Shown here one piece after another: positions 22,486 through 33,861 of a stretch of DNA of 64,000 nt. The DNA lies in assembly GCA_907163375.1 (NCBI GenBank), contig CAJQUW010003381.1, forward strand, positions 62,001 to 126,000, in the 5' to 3' direction. Below the pieces are notes generated by a model. That model did no database searches, was not told where the DNA came from, and worked only from the letters and a program-made list of their open reading frames with translations. Source of the DNA: Prostheceraeus crozeri (Eukaryota > Platyhelminthes > Polycladida > Euryleptidae). The stretch's first letter is position 1. Each line of letters begins with the position of its first letter. Position numbers and translations under genes: made by a program.

Positions 22486-22908
22486 TGTAGTGACGCTTTG
22501 AAAAGGGGTTGATTTTAAGTCACTTTAATGTACGCAAAATATCTTAAAAGTATTTACAAATGTTAGAGACACATATTATTTACAAATTTGTCACAAATAC
22601 TCACTGGTGCCTCTTTTTAGCAGCATTCACATAAAACTACATGGAACAACTGAATTCAAATTCATAGCACAGCAACATACATAGTTAATTTAGGCATGCA
22701 TGAGGCCATGGCATGCATGAGGCCATAGCATGCATGAAGCCATAGACTTCTAGGACTATTCAAGTAGATTTCTTTGGTCATGACTTATGCGGCCAACATT
22801 TACATGCGAATCATACAATCAGTAGGCCTACTGTCTGTATGCAGATAGTAAAAAAAGAAGCCAAGTGAACGGGAGGGCGAATAAAGATCCTTAGTGCCCA
22901 GAACTACA
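22486..22908 (-). repeat. 3' LTR of the BEL element
   Basis: This is 423 bp, TGTAGTGACG to AGAACTACA on the plus strand. It contains a short tandem repeat of GCATGCATGAGGCCAT (about three units near 22694-22743; the 5' LTR has about two). On the minus strand a purine-rich GAACGAGAGGGAGTGGGAGG abuts it (22909-22930), the expected polypurine tract. Confidence 0.95.
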
Positions 22909-23007
22909 CCTCCCACTCCCTCTCGTTCACTGGTAGGATCAGCACAAGTTTTCGCACGTCACGTTTCACACTTTGTCCATGCGGTAGTCCATGCGGTGGC
23001 CCATCTT

Positions 23008-24812
23008 CAGGCCTGTGATTACTCCTCAAATTCGCAGATTCCTCAAATATTTTTTTTACTCAAATCCTCAAAAATTCCTCAAATATAGCTTAACTAAGAG
23101 AAATTCCTCAAATGTGATACATTTCAGACTAAATGTAGGATAATGTATTGTTTTTTGAGGAATGGCGATGATATGTTAACTTCCAATCAAGAAGCTGAGA
23201 TAGAATCCTGTAACATGTATCCTACATCCTGACTGCTGAGCTTGAGCAATTATGATTTATAACGTGTTCTTATTTCACGTCGTTTTCATTTCTGCAAGCT
23301 ACAGGGCTGCAGATGTTCCGGTTTGTCTGGACTTATTTTTCTAAGCAGAGAAGTTGTCCGAAGTTATTGTCTGTCGAACTCACTCATTAAATGCTTTCAC
23401 GTATTTAATGAGTGAAACACTGCGATCAACCTATAGAAATAGTATATTTGAACACTGCAATTTTTTTACTTCTAACTTCATAATATTGCTTAGAATTCCA
23501 ACAATAAAATGCTTATTCAATTATTTTCATTAATTATCTTGACCTGTTTCACAGCCTTCTTTATGTTTCTGCGACTATAGGGTTGCCAAATGCATGCCTG
23601 TTCTTCTTAAAGAAGTTTATGATATCGATCTTCTATATCCACTATGTGATAACGTATAGGTAGCCCAGCTCACTTGGATTTCAATGCTCTTATCAACTGA
23701 AGCTTTTGCTTCACTCATTCTCTTCCATTATATTTCCTCTGAATATGAACACATTCGACGGGGTAAAGCGGATGGTCTCTAAATGTAGTGTCTATATGCC
23801 TCCTGGTCACTAGTATGTGGGAGTTAGAAGCTTATGAGGCTGTGCTATCCTATGAGTCTGCAGCTACGTTTTCCAGGGTTTGCAGACCGACATCTGAACA
23901 CAGGTTGATGTGAAAGTAATGCACACATCATTTATCGTTGTATGCGAACTGAGATTAATTAAGACATTCAAACCACATATTACTGGGTTGGTAGATTTTC
24001 AACCTAAGTCTGCTGCAAGATGTGGATGTCAATATCTCAGCGGAACTTCATGCGAATAGAGGTGATAATCTTTCACTCTTTGCCTAGATGAAACCAACGA
24101 CTTAGCTGGCAAGCCTGTTCCTGACATTTGTTTTGTGTCGTCTGAGAGAATTCTTGTTCATTTGAATGTAGATTGAAGCGATATGATCAAAGCGCTAACA
24201 GGTAAACAAGAGCCACCAAAACTTGTGCAGTAAAAAGTAGTATTAATATATTAGTGGGTAATGTGGCGTATCCTTCATAATACTGAATTTAAGCCACAAG
24301 CAACGTATTCCGTCAACGATTTTGATCTTTTAATAGTTATGGGTTACTCCTCCCAAAATTTGCCTAAGATCTGAAAATTAATCTTCACAATAGCCCCTGA
24401 TGCCTGTATTTAGGATATTTCCTACATTCAAAAATTGCAGTATACACATCTGACAAGCATAATTGAATTGGCGACGATAGCGTGAAGCACAGCGATATCA
24501 GTAGCTTGATCTGACATCCTCTGTTCGACACATTCTAAGCAGATAGTACTTGAGGATAGCAAATTAAATTCGTAACAACGCGTGAAGTGATTATGACCAG
24601 GCCAATATCCGTTTGTAATATACACAACTTCAAAAAGTGTGGTGTGGTCAACCCTGGGGTTGCCTTCTTCGACCTTCATGACTCGAAGTTTGGCCCAAAA
24701 TCCATGCTAAAATTTGGAGCTTTTTTGCAATTGCCATATTAGGCTCGGTTTCTATTCCTCAAATTTTTCAAGGAAAATCCTCAATTTTTCTCATAGGCTA
24801 ATCACAGGCCTG
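23008..24812. mobile_element. CAGGCCTG-ended DNA transposon, non-autonomous
   Basis: The terminal inverted repeat is a perfect CAGGCCTGTGATTA at both ends. It is followed by ATTCCTCAAAT-type repeats at the left and TCCTCAATTTTTC at the right. The flanks are a perfect CATCTT direct repeat (23002-23007 and 24813-24818), a 6-bp target duplication. The element sits between the BEL integrase and the 3' LTR. A second copy starts at 62798 and shares long interior blocks. I see no transposase. The CAGG end resembles hAT, but a 6-bp rather than 8-bp duplication leaves the superfamily open. Confidence 0.85.
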
Positions 24813-24819
24813 CATCTTG

Positions 24820-26100
24820 TCTGGATATGTTGCTGACACTTTTCCCAGTCTGTATTCACCACGGACAGTTTTGCTGTCTGCAACAAGCACAATGTCACCT
24901 TCTTGAAGATTTCTATGTGCTACATGCCATTTTTGTCTTATGATTGTGTTCGGAAGTGCATATTTCATCCATTCTTTCCAAAACTTCTCACTGACGTCCT
25001 GCACGTACTTGAAGCGTTTCAAAATTGTTTTTGGTTTGGCATCCCAAGGTCCTGGAGGAATCTGTGAGTTTGATCGCCCAAGCGACAAATCATTTGGACA
25101 TAGATATCCAATTTTGTGGTCCTCATTTCCCTTTGAGGCACGTATGGCTATCGGTCTTTCGTTCACGAGCTCTGCACTTTCAAATGAAATCGTTTGGAGT
25201 TCAGTAAAGGTCAAAACAGAATTTCGAATTGATATCCACATTGCCTTCTTAACCAGTTTGATCATTGCTTCAACTGCTCCGTTTGTATGAGGTGCGCATG
25301 GCGTGTGAAATTTCCACTCTGTTCCCTTCTCGCTTCCATATCTTTGTTGAGTTGTGGAATCGATTGATTTGATGAATTTCTTTAGCACTGAAGCAGCACC
25401 ATCAAAGTTTTTTTCCTGGATCACTGTAAATCACACTAGGATGACCGTGGATAGTTGCAAAGCGGCGATGAATTAACATGTAGCTTTCTGTTCCGAGATC
25501 TCGTGCAACATCAACATAGATCGCTCCAGTAGATAAGCAGGTGAAAACACATCTCTATATTTTCATTGTGGTTCTCTTGTTCACTTCTCCTCGAACGGTC
25601 ATCGGTACAAAAATAGTCGACATTTGTGTAGGTAAATGGTGGATTGGGTTGTACTTTGAAAGCAGGAATTTCACCCATCATTTGCTGAAATCTGACTTTC
25701 TTGAATTTTCTGCAAATGACACTGGAGTAGACGATCTTTTTCACAATGCGTCTTCCAGACAGAATCCAACAGCGAGAACGCAGCTTGATCATCGTTGCAT
25801 CAACACTAGAGTGTGATCGATTGTGAGCGTCTAATGCATACAGTCGTGCGATGGCATTGTTTGTCAAAATTGGAACAGTTATGTCTGGGTTACCATCACT
25901 TCCCAGTCGTCCACAAGTTGTAACCAATTGAGAATTTGTGTCATAATGAGGAACAAGTGCTGATAATTTTTCCGAATTCAAAGTTCTTTGACCAATTTGT
26001 AGAATGATATTTTCAGCACTTTGAAAGTCACTTGCAGTGTAATTCAATATCTTGTTTCCCTCTTGGTTATGTGTTATTGGTCTGGTTCTGTTTTCCATGC
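24820..26100 (-). CDS. BEL integrase region
   Basis: Minus-strand segments include HNRSHSSVDATMIKLRSRCWI, the BEL zinc-domain block with the H..H and CRKFK cysteine part. TNVDYFCTDD marks the first catalytic block, and HTPCAPHTNGAVEAMIKLVKK is the E-containing block. The C-terminal part AHRNLQEGDIVLVADSKTVRG...LGKVSATYPDK is the family's usual tail. Integrase inserts the DNA copy. The region carries more than one break. Confidence 0.9.
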
Positions 26101-26299
26101 TTTTGCTAAAAAAATGACTGCTGTCATCGTCCGGATCAATTTTGTCAAAGAACTGAATCTGTCAGGTTTCAAGCTTGTTTCTAAATTGTACAATCGTTCA
26201 TTTTGGTCTGTAGTTTCGTGAGAGACACAAGAAAAGGCTTTCCTTTGCAGTTTTGATATCACGGCTTCTTTATTGTGGGACACTTTTTGATCAATCGGT

Positions 26300-27910
26300 C
26301 ATGATTCTTCATTTTGCATCAGCCAGCTGGGTCCGGTTTGCCAAATACTATCTTGATCCAACTCACTCGGCTTGCAACCTCCGGTAATCAAATCAGCTGG
26401 ATTATCTTTTGACTGTACCCAAAACCAATCTTTGCGCGATGATTGATCATTGATTTCGCCCACTCGATTAGCAAAGAAAGTAGAAAATGTGAATGATTCT
26501 TTTTGCAATGCTCCCAGAACTGTTCGTGAATCGAGAAAGTGATAGACCTTTTCAAATTGTATCCGTGATGTGTTGACTAACCAAGTTCTCAGACGAACAG
26601 CAAAAACAGCTCCACATATCTCTGACTTTACCGTGTCACCTTTCAAATTCACAGGACATAGTTTGCCTTTGCTTTGGAGGATGCGAACATCATACTAACC
26701 ATTTGTCTCACACCGTACATAGGCTATACTCCCGAAAGCATTGTCAGATCCATCAGAGAATGTTATCAAATATGGTCGAGTTCCACCACTCACTTTCAGA
26801 CTTCGTGGAAAACTTATCGTGGGCAAATCAGCAATCTCTTTGAAGTAATCAATCAATTGTTTCCTCAATTCTTCAGGGATAGGCTCGTCCTAATCAACTT
26901 CTGTCTTTCAATTTCTGTTTTCCATCTCCAACTGCCAAGTTTTTCGAAATAATATGGATCCTTTCAGTTTTACTGGGGTTGAAAGACCAGTCGGATCAAA
27001 CGTTCCCATAATCTGACTCAAAACCATTCTTTTTGTCAACACTTGAGGAGTGTGAGAATCAATTTCATCTTTTTTCAGATTGGGCAGAGAGTGCATTTTT
27101 TGTATTTTCTTCGAAAAGTTGATTGCACTTCTGACATACAACAAATCCTCTTCAAGGTGGTATCCGAGTCCTAATGCAGTAACTTGCTCACCGGTATTGC
27201 ATTCGGCAGATTTATATCGAGAACTACATTGTCGGGATTGGTTCCGGACCTCACCCAAATTATTTTTTTCAATCCTCCTCTTGTCAAAATGGCTTCCATA
27301 TCGGATTGAATATTTTCTATCTGCTGATGCGAATCTGCACTCTCCAGGATGTCGTCGACATACATTGCTTTTTTGATTGACTCTCCGGCTTCTTTTTTGT
27401 CCTCAAATTCCGGCAGATCAGAAGTCAGACAAACAGCCAACATTGCGAGGCATGCAGCAGGACGATCTCCGATATTCAGACGTTGAATAACATAAGTTTG
27501 CGGTTACTTGCCATCACTCTCTTGCCATAAGAACCTGTGTAAATGCATCTCAGCTTCTTCCAACCAAACGCTGTTGTACATCTTTGTAATGTCTCCTATC
27601 AGACTGATCAAGCCTTCACGTAATCGTAGGACAACATTTTGAATTGGATTCAAGACATCTGGTCCTTTGTGCAAAATGCTATTCAATGAGACTCCACGGC
27701 AGGGTTGACTTGAGTTCCAAACCAATCGAGCTGGAGTTGTTTTACTGTTTGGATTCACAGCAATTTGATGCGCAATATACCAGGTTGGACCATTCCAAGA
27801 ATTCATTTCTTCTTCTGTCAATTTTCTTGCAGTGTTCCTTTTCAGCAAGTCTTGAATCTGAGATTCATACACTTGTTTCCAATCATTGTTTTTGTCGAGT
27901 CGACGCATAG
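26300..27910 (-). CDS. BEL reverse transcriptase and RNase H region
   Basis: Minus-strand blocks in order are WYIAHQIAVNPNSKTTPARL, VSLNSILHKGPDVLNPIQNV, LISLIGDITKMYNSVWL (palm block), then AMYVDDILESAD with the YVDD catalytic box, IMGTFDPTGLSTPVKLKGS and IRLRTWLVNTSRI-like RNase H sequence (26560-26600). This is the BEL/Pao order. It is broken several times. Confidence 0.93.
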
Positions 27911-27969
27911 TTGACTGTAGAACTTTAGTGACGAGATTCTTGTTATCAGGAAGGCATGAAGGACTCTTT

Positions 27970-29963
27970 TCCTATGGATATTTTGTATCCCAATGTGATT
28001 GTGGGGAGTGGCAGTCTCTATCTGGTTTGAAAGTTAGACAGTCTTTCATAATCTCCAATTGTTTCTGGTCTTTCAATGACATGTTCCTGGATCCTGGAGA
28101 GCATTCACCACAACGGCATGATCCACATTTAGGAGAGAATGAGACACCTATTTCGTCATACTTGAACCAGTTCAACACACTTTTGACATCCATAATAGAG
28201 TTGCGGCATCTGAAGCACTTCGGAATTTCATCTCCTGTAAAATCGAAATCATAGTGCAAAGTAGCTTTCGTTGAATTTGTTTTGCTGAGACATGAAGTGG
28301 CTTCTGTTCTCAAACTCATTGCCAAATGTGTGCTCGACTTGTATACATCTGTTTCGATACTTTCTCTCAAAGCTGAGTGTGTTCCTCCGACAACGATGCC
28401 TAAGGGACCTATCCATAAGACTAGATCATCGACAGCGACTTTTCTTGACGGCATAATACCTGCATTGACTTGCGACAACAATACGTCGCACTCAGTTGGT
28501 CTTGACAGCTGCTTCAAACTGTAATCCGGGAATAATTTGCCCAACAAAGTACTGTCCACATTGCTATTGATGTTGGCAATGTTTTCAATTCCAAAAACAA
28601 TGACGTTGATAATTCCCATTCTTGATTTTAAACGAAGAACGCATCTCATTGTTTCGATTGTCTTTTCGATGCCGGCGATGCCACTAATCTTCAAAGCATA
28701 AGGTTCTCCGACAAGATTCAGTTTCTTCGCCATTCTAAATGTGATATAGTTCGTATCGCTGGCATTATCCCACAATACACCTAGTCGAGTGCTATTGATC
28801 GTCCATGCATTTTGCATCATCATGATGACTGGATTTTGATCGGATTGTCCATTGCATTTGTCGATTGTTTTACTTGTTAACGTTCTTACCGTTTTTTCTG
28901 AATTTTCACTGATCTTTTCTACATCATTTTCGTTGTTTTTCTTTTGATTACTTTCACTTGTCTCTAATTTCTGTTTGTGTAGTAGGAAATTAAGACCGCC
29001 TTTGTACTTCCGGCACACTGACGCCTCATTGTTGCATTTTGCACCGAAATGTCCGCTTTTTAAACATTTGTAACAGAGCTTGTTTTCTCTTACCGCCTCC
29101 CACCGTTCATCGACTGTCATCTGGCGAAAGTCTGCATTTCCAAACGGGGTGGTCAACAGCTTTACGGGTGGGACAAATTGTCTTCTTCAGGCTGAAATCT
29201 TGCCCGTTGGTTTGGCTGGCCGGTTGTTTGCCGACTTTTGTGGTAGCCTTTTTGACTGGTAGATCGGAAGCCCTGTCGTCTGCAATTCTTAGCTGCCATT
29301 TTATAAACGTCAAGAATTTCTCTGGTCTTTCGTCCTCGGATACTTCCATGCCACATAGTGGGTAGATTGCTTCAAACCATTTGTCTTTTACTGTTGATGG
29401 AAGCTTTTCGACCAGTTTATTGATTATCGCAGGATTCTTCAAGCCACATTCGCTATCAAGGTCTTTCAAATCGTTGACCGCTGCGATGATGGATCGATAG
29501 AAAGAGGAGCATTTCATGTTGTCATTTGCACTTGGTGTTGGCATCAGTAATAACTCATCAATTATTTGGTTGATCACTTTACCCTTGCTTCCGTACATTC
29601 TTTTCAATTTTTCAAGCAAACTTCTTTCAGTCTTGTAATCGCTAGGCATCATAGAAAGCACGGCATCAGTGAGACATTCCGCAAGCACAACTTTCTTTCT
29701 GCGTCGGATGCTCGGGCCAATCGAGGTTTTACGACACTTAGGCATTCTTCTTTCCAGTCTCGAAATCTCCTGATGTTGCCATTGAAATTGGGGTAATCTA
29801 GGGCTTTCATCTTTATGCCTCCCATTGTCAGTCCGCCTTGATTTGAATTATTTTTCACACAGGAAGTCGATTGGGCAGTTGCAACAATATTCTTCTTTCT
29901 TTCTTTGTATTTATATTCTGCGTCTGAAAACTGTTTGTACACCGCTTTCACATAAGAGTCCAT
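27970..29963 (-). CDS. gag: BEL gag and protease region
   Basis: Reading leftward, the region opens near 29963 (MDSYVKAVYKQFSDAEYKYK). It continues through a gag core (KALDYPNFNGNIRRFRDWKE, VNQIIDELLLMP) to a CCHC knuckle (CYKCLKSGHFGAKC, near 29052-29093) and a protease-like region (near 28760-28500). The RT follows downstream. The Lys/Arg-rich leader of gag lies on the far side of the hAT insertion, near 33570-33720. Gag forms the particle and protease processes it. It is broken. Confidence 0.88.
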
Positions 29964-30573
29964 CTTCTCCTGCTCTTCTTATCAAATTTCCACTTCTTCA
30001 TCTTCTGGCAGCATCATCAATTCTAATTCCTCGTGAATCTTAAGTAATGCTCCTAGCGACGACGCGAATTCGCGTTTGACGCGAATTACGCGAAATGAGA
30101 GTCTTCGACGCGAAATCAGAGGATGAGAATACGCGAAATTCTCATATCTATATTTGTCAATATTATGGACTTTTATAGCTGTATGTCTGTGTAAAAAATT
30201 GCATCCTGGTGGATGGAAGTGTGTGTGAATTGAACATTAAACATGTATGACAATGTATCACATTTTTGGAGATGTTATTATAATTATCAATCCAAAGTTT
30301 GCATGACACGCTCGTAGAAAGAAGTACCAATTAACCAAACACGTGATAGACATCAGTTATTGAAGCAGACAAAACATAATTCATATTCACAGATGAAACT
30401 GGATACATGCCGGTCAGGTTCAGGACTGAAAAACGTGTGATTTTCTAGCAACGAATTTGAGAAAATCCTCCACTGTAAAATTGTCAAAATTACATAGTAT
30501 GCGAATAAATTGAAATTTAATATGAATCGATGACATCATGATTCGATCTTTTAGTTTTAAAGTTTCCTGTCTA

Positions 30574-32373
30574 CAGGGTGTTTCAGAAATCCTGGGCACT
30601 TTGCATAAAAATTTTTATATCATGATCTTTATCTATATTTGCCATCGTAAAAGTGCCCTGACAGTCGCAAAACTTCATATTGATGCAAACATGTTATATA
30701 GCCGATGTATTCATGTACACCTGCAGATCTTAGTAAACTTATATAATTAGGGCTACTATCATTTTAACCACTAAATCGGGAAATGAAAAAGCCTTTTTTC
30801 TTTGATAAAGGTATACTTGTATAAGCAAATAATAGACATTTAACAAGAAAACAATGAGAGCATAGTCAAAGTACAAGTTATTGATCATGTTCAAACTGTT
30901 GGCCTTCCTTGGCAATGCACGCTCGAAATCGGGAAGAAACGGACTGGCAAACTTTATGACACAGTTCTGGAGTTATGTTGTGAACTTCTTCGATGATGAA
31001 GCTCCTTAAGTCTGGAAGACTCCTAGGTCGACGTGCAAAAACTCTATCTTTGAGGAAGCCCCATAAAAAAATCACAAGGTGTAAGGTTCGGAGAACGTGG
31101 GGTCCACTCCACATGACCTCGACGACCAATCCATCTTTCTTTAAAGTGCTGGTCCAGGTGTCTCCTGACTGATGTGGCGTAATGTGCCGGACAACCATCT
31201 TGCATGAACCACATATTGTCATCATTGATGGAGAAGACATGTTCACGAAGCAAGTCAAGATATTTCTCACCGTTGAGATTTCCATCGATGAATACAGGAC
31301 CAACTATTCCACTCGAACGAATGCCACACCATACCATTACGCCTGGGGCCTGACCATTACTTTCAACTGTGCACTGAGGGTTTTGTGTCGACCAGATTAC
31401 ACAGTTGTGTCGATTGACTGTTCCAGAAAGTTTGAATTGTGCTTCATCAGACCATAAGATGTTATTCGCGAACTCGGGATCTCTATCCATCATACCCAGT
31501 AAGATGTCGCAAGTTTCAACTCTGCGATCAAAGTCGTCTTCGGACAATTCATTTATCAAGCGTGGAATATACGGCTTGCACTTTAGTTCCTTGAGAAGTC
31601 TGTAAGTGGACGAATGGCTTAGATGACAGGCATTTGACAATTTCCGGCTTGACATAGGCTCGGCACCATTGTCAACAAGCAGCTCAACCAACACTGCCTT
31701 GTTTTCATCGGTCGTGATAGACCGTGGTCTACCGGTAGGCTTTTTCGGTTGAACACTACCAGTTTTATCAAACTGTTTATTGATGCGTCCAATCGTTCTA
31801 CGATCGATTGCATTCTCTCCATATTGACGTAAAAGTTGTCTTTCAACCTCAACAGCATTTTGAGAAAGAGAATATAAACGTACAGCCCTAATCTTCTGCT
31901 CAAGTCTGTCATCTTCAGCCGTAACGCGAGTATTTTAAAACTCTTACTTACTAACAGTGCAAAATGAAGAAATCGATATGTCAGTGAACGAATATCAGTT
32001 TGAATTTATGCGGAAAACAATGTATTAACGTTTGAAATCATAGAAATTGAGTATGCTTGTAAACTTACTGTGATTTGAGGTCAAGTATTCAATTCAAGTA
32101 TTGAAATTGATTATGGAATGAATAGCCTATCTAACATAACCATAGCTCAAAATCAACTAAAACAGCGGTATAAAATGCAAAATTATGAACAGTCATATTT
32201 GCTGATTGTCTGAGCAAATTAGCAGCGAATTCTAATGGAGGCGGAGTCCCTCACTTTTGCATAGACATAGTGTGACTCTTACTTCTATAGATTCAAATGG
32301 ACCTCGTTCGAATGGCTGCATAAATGGGAATTATGATTCATCAAGTTGTGCCCAGCATTTCTGAAACACCCTG
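30574..32373 (-). mobile_element. mariner (rosa/DD41D-type) element inserted in the hAT
   Basis: The terminal inverted repeats CAGGGTGTTTCAGAAAT + CCTGGGCAC (left) and CAGGGTGTTTCAGAAAT + GCTGGGCAC (right, reverse complement) differ at one of 26 positions. TA dinucleotides flank both ends (30572-30573 and 32374-32375), the canonical mariner target duplication. The transposase is on the minus strand. The conserved ends suggest the youngest layer of this nest. Confidence 0.96.
30878..31912 (-). pseudogene. mariner DD41D transposase, frameshifted
   Basis: A cut-and-paste transposase of the IS630-Tc1-mariner superfamily. The N-terminal HTH part lies around 31912-31619. The catalytic core then shows ILWSDEAQFKLSG (first D), MWFMQDGCPAHYA (second D) and PRSPNLTPCDFFM (third D). 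Forty-one residues separate the second and third D, the DD41D spacing of the rosa family. The C-terminal part (RVFARRPRSLPDLR...RFRACIAKEG) lies in another frame. The two frame changes, near 31650 and near 31060-31080, make this copy inactive. All three catalytic aspartates are kept. Confidence 0.92.
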
Positions 32374-32679
32374 TAGTAAAGAGATGGTATAACGTTTCAG
32401 TGGTTTCCTATTAAAGACCTGGCATGTTAAAATTGCAATGTCACCCAAGAGCTATCCTACAGGCGCATCTAGAACACTTATTATTTTGTCTTTTAATGAA
32501 TGCTACAGCTTATCATGTAGTGCACCGTAAACATGTGCATAGTTACTATAGGATAATATGCATGCCTATTTCTGATGCTGCTTTACGAATACTTATGTAT
32601 TTCTTTATAATTACATCACATTTTTATGTATCAGGCGTTCAATCGTCAACGAAAAGCCGTGAAGTAGGACCCTGGGTGG

Positions 32680-33277
32680 TTATCTAAAGCAGATCAAAAT
32701 GGAGATGAATTTGGAAAATGGTGTCGCAACAAGAGTAAGGAAAACGATGTTACTGTGAGGGCACAGTGCATTGGGTGTAATACAACATTCGTAGTAAAGT
32801 ATGGAATAACTAAGGGCATGGGTTGGACTAATTCGACCATCCCGATTACTCCTAAGCTGAATCAAAGTGTCGCAGCGGCATACTCGAAGTATCAAGCAAT
32901 GCTACAAGAACGACGACAAAAAGAGAATGCTGAGAAAGCCGAAGCATTGGAAAAAGAGCTATCTAATGAAAATGAAATTGAACAGATGAGGAAAAATGAC
33001 AAAAGAAAGAAAAGTGAAAATATACGAAGAGATGAAGGCTAATGAAGAAGCGGTGATCCAGAAACTGAAGGAGAAGGAGAGATTACACAAACTTCTCGAA
33101 GAGGCCCAGCGTCAAGCTTTGAGGTCCGATCAGCAATTGGAGGAACTGCGGTCAGAACAGCGCAAGTTGGACCAGAGACAAAAACGATTATCTGATCAGA
33201 TTGCGCGGTCGGCTTTGAAACGTCATATTGATGATTCAAGAAAAGAAGGCCCATTATCGAAGCGACCTAAATGCTGA
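32680..33277 (+). pseudogene. hAT-associated BED-like/coiled-coil protein remnant
   Basis: The plus strand reads PGWLSKADQNGDEFGKWCRN...VRAQCIGCNTTFVV. This resembles the W...D..G..F..WC...C..C start seen in hAT transposases with a BED-like zinc finger. It is followed by YSKYQAMLQERRQKENAEKA and a long Glu/Lys/Arg coiled coil ending LKRHIDDSRKEG. The coiled coil changes frame near 33000-33040, so it is interrupted by at least one indel. The catalytic core that should lie between zinc finger and tail is absent, suggesting an internal deletion of the hAT gene. A captured host coiled-coil gene is the alternative. Confidence 0.5.
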
Positions 33278-33861
33278 ATGAATAATAACATTCACTCATG
33301 ATAATCATATACATGCATTTTTGACAGCAATTTCTTATCGTGATAGTCTGATATATAGTACATCTATTAGGTCGATGAAATAACGAGTTCTTATTAAAAG
33401 TAATTATCATGTAAATGATGATGTAATAGATGTTTTGTGCTGATTGATAAGCGTGACTATGATGTATAGGCTACTTTATAGCTAAATCAACCGATTTGGC
33501 GTTGACGCGAAATTTTTCGCGTGACGCGAAATGAGAGGTCAAGTGTCGCTAGGAGCACTGATCTTAAGCACATTATTCATTGTTGTTTTGATGTCATGCC
33601 ATACATCCTCCAAGTCCGAATCCGTTGCCAGGTCTAGGCGCTTCACCCTTTGAGTTAGCCTGCTTCTCGCGGGCCGACGTTTTTTGCGTTTTTCTTCCAT
33701 GATTTTTATGTTGCAATTCAATTATTTGTTACTCACCAATATTTTGCTGTAGTGACGCTTTGAAAAGGGGTTGATTTTAAGTCACTTTAATGTACGCAAA
33801 ATATCTGAAAAGTATGTACAAATGTTAGATTCACATATTATTTACAAATTTGTCACAAATA

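Larger units (their letters stand above)
30045..33560. mobile_element. hAT element inserted in the BEL gag leader
   Basis: The left end is TAATGCTCCTAGCGAC. The reverse complement of the right end is CAGTGCTCCTAGCGAC (14 of 16 identical), the CAGTG-type hAT terminus. The flanks are a perfect 8-bp duplication, ATCTTAAG (30037-30044 and 33561-33568). GACGCGAA motifs repeat just inside both ends (about 30060-30145 and 33500-33535). The interior holds a coiled-coil/BED-like coding remnant and a mariner element. No full transposase remains. Confidence 0.9.

Noticed and set aside
22694-22743. CRISPR-like short repeats
   Set aside because: Units are directly adjacent with no unique spacers and lie in an LTR of an animal retroelement.
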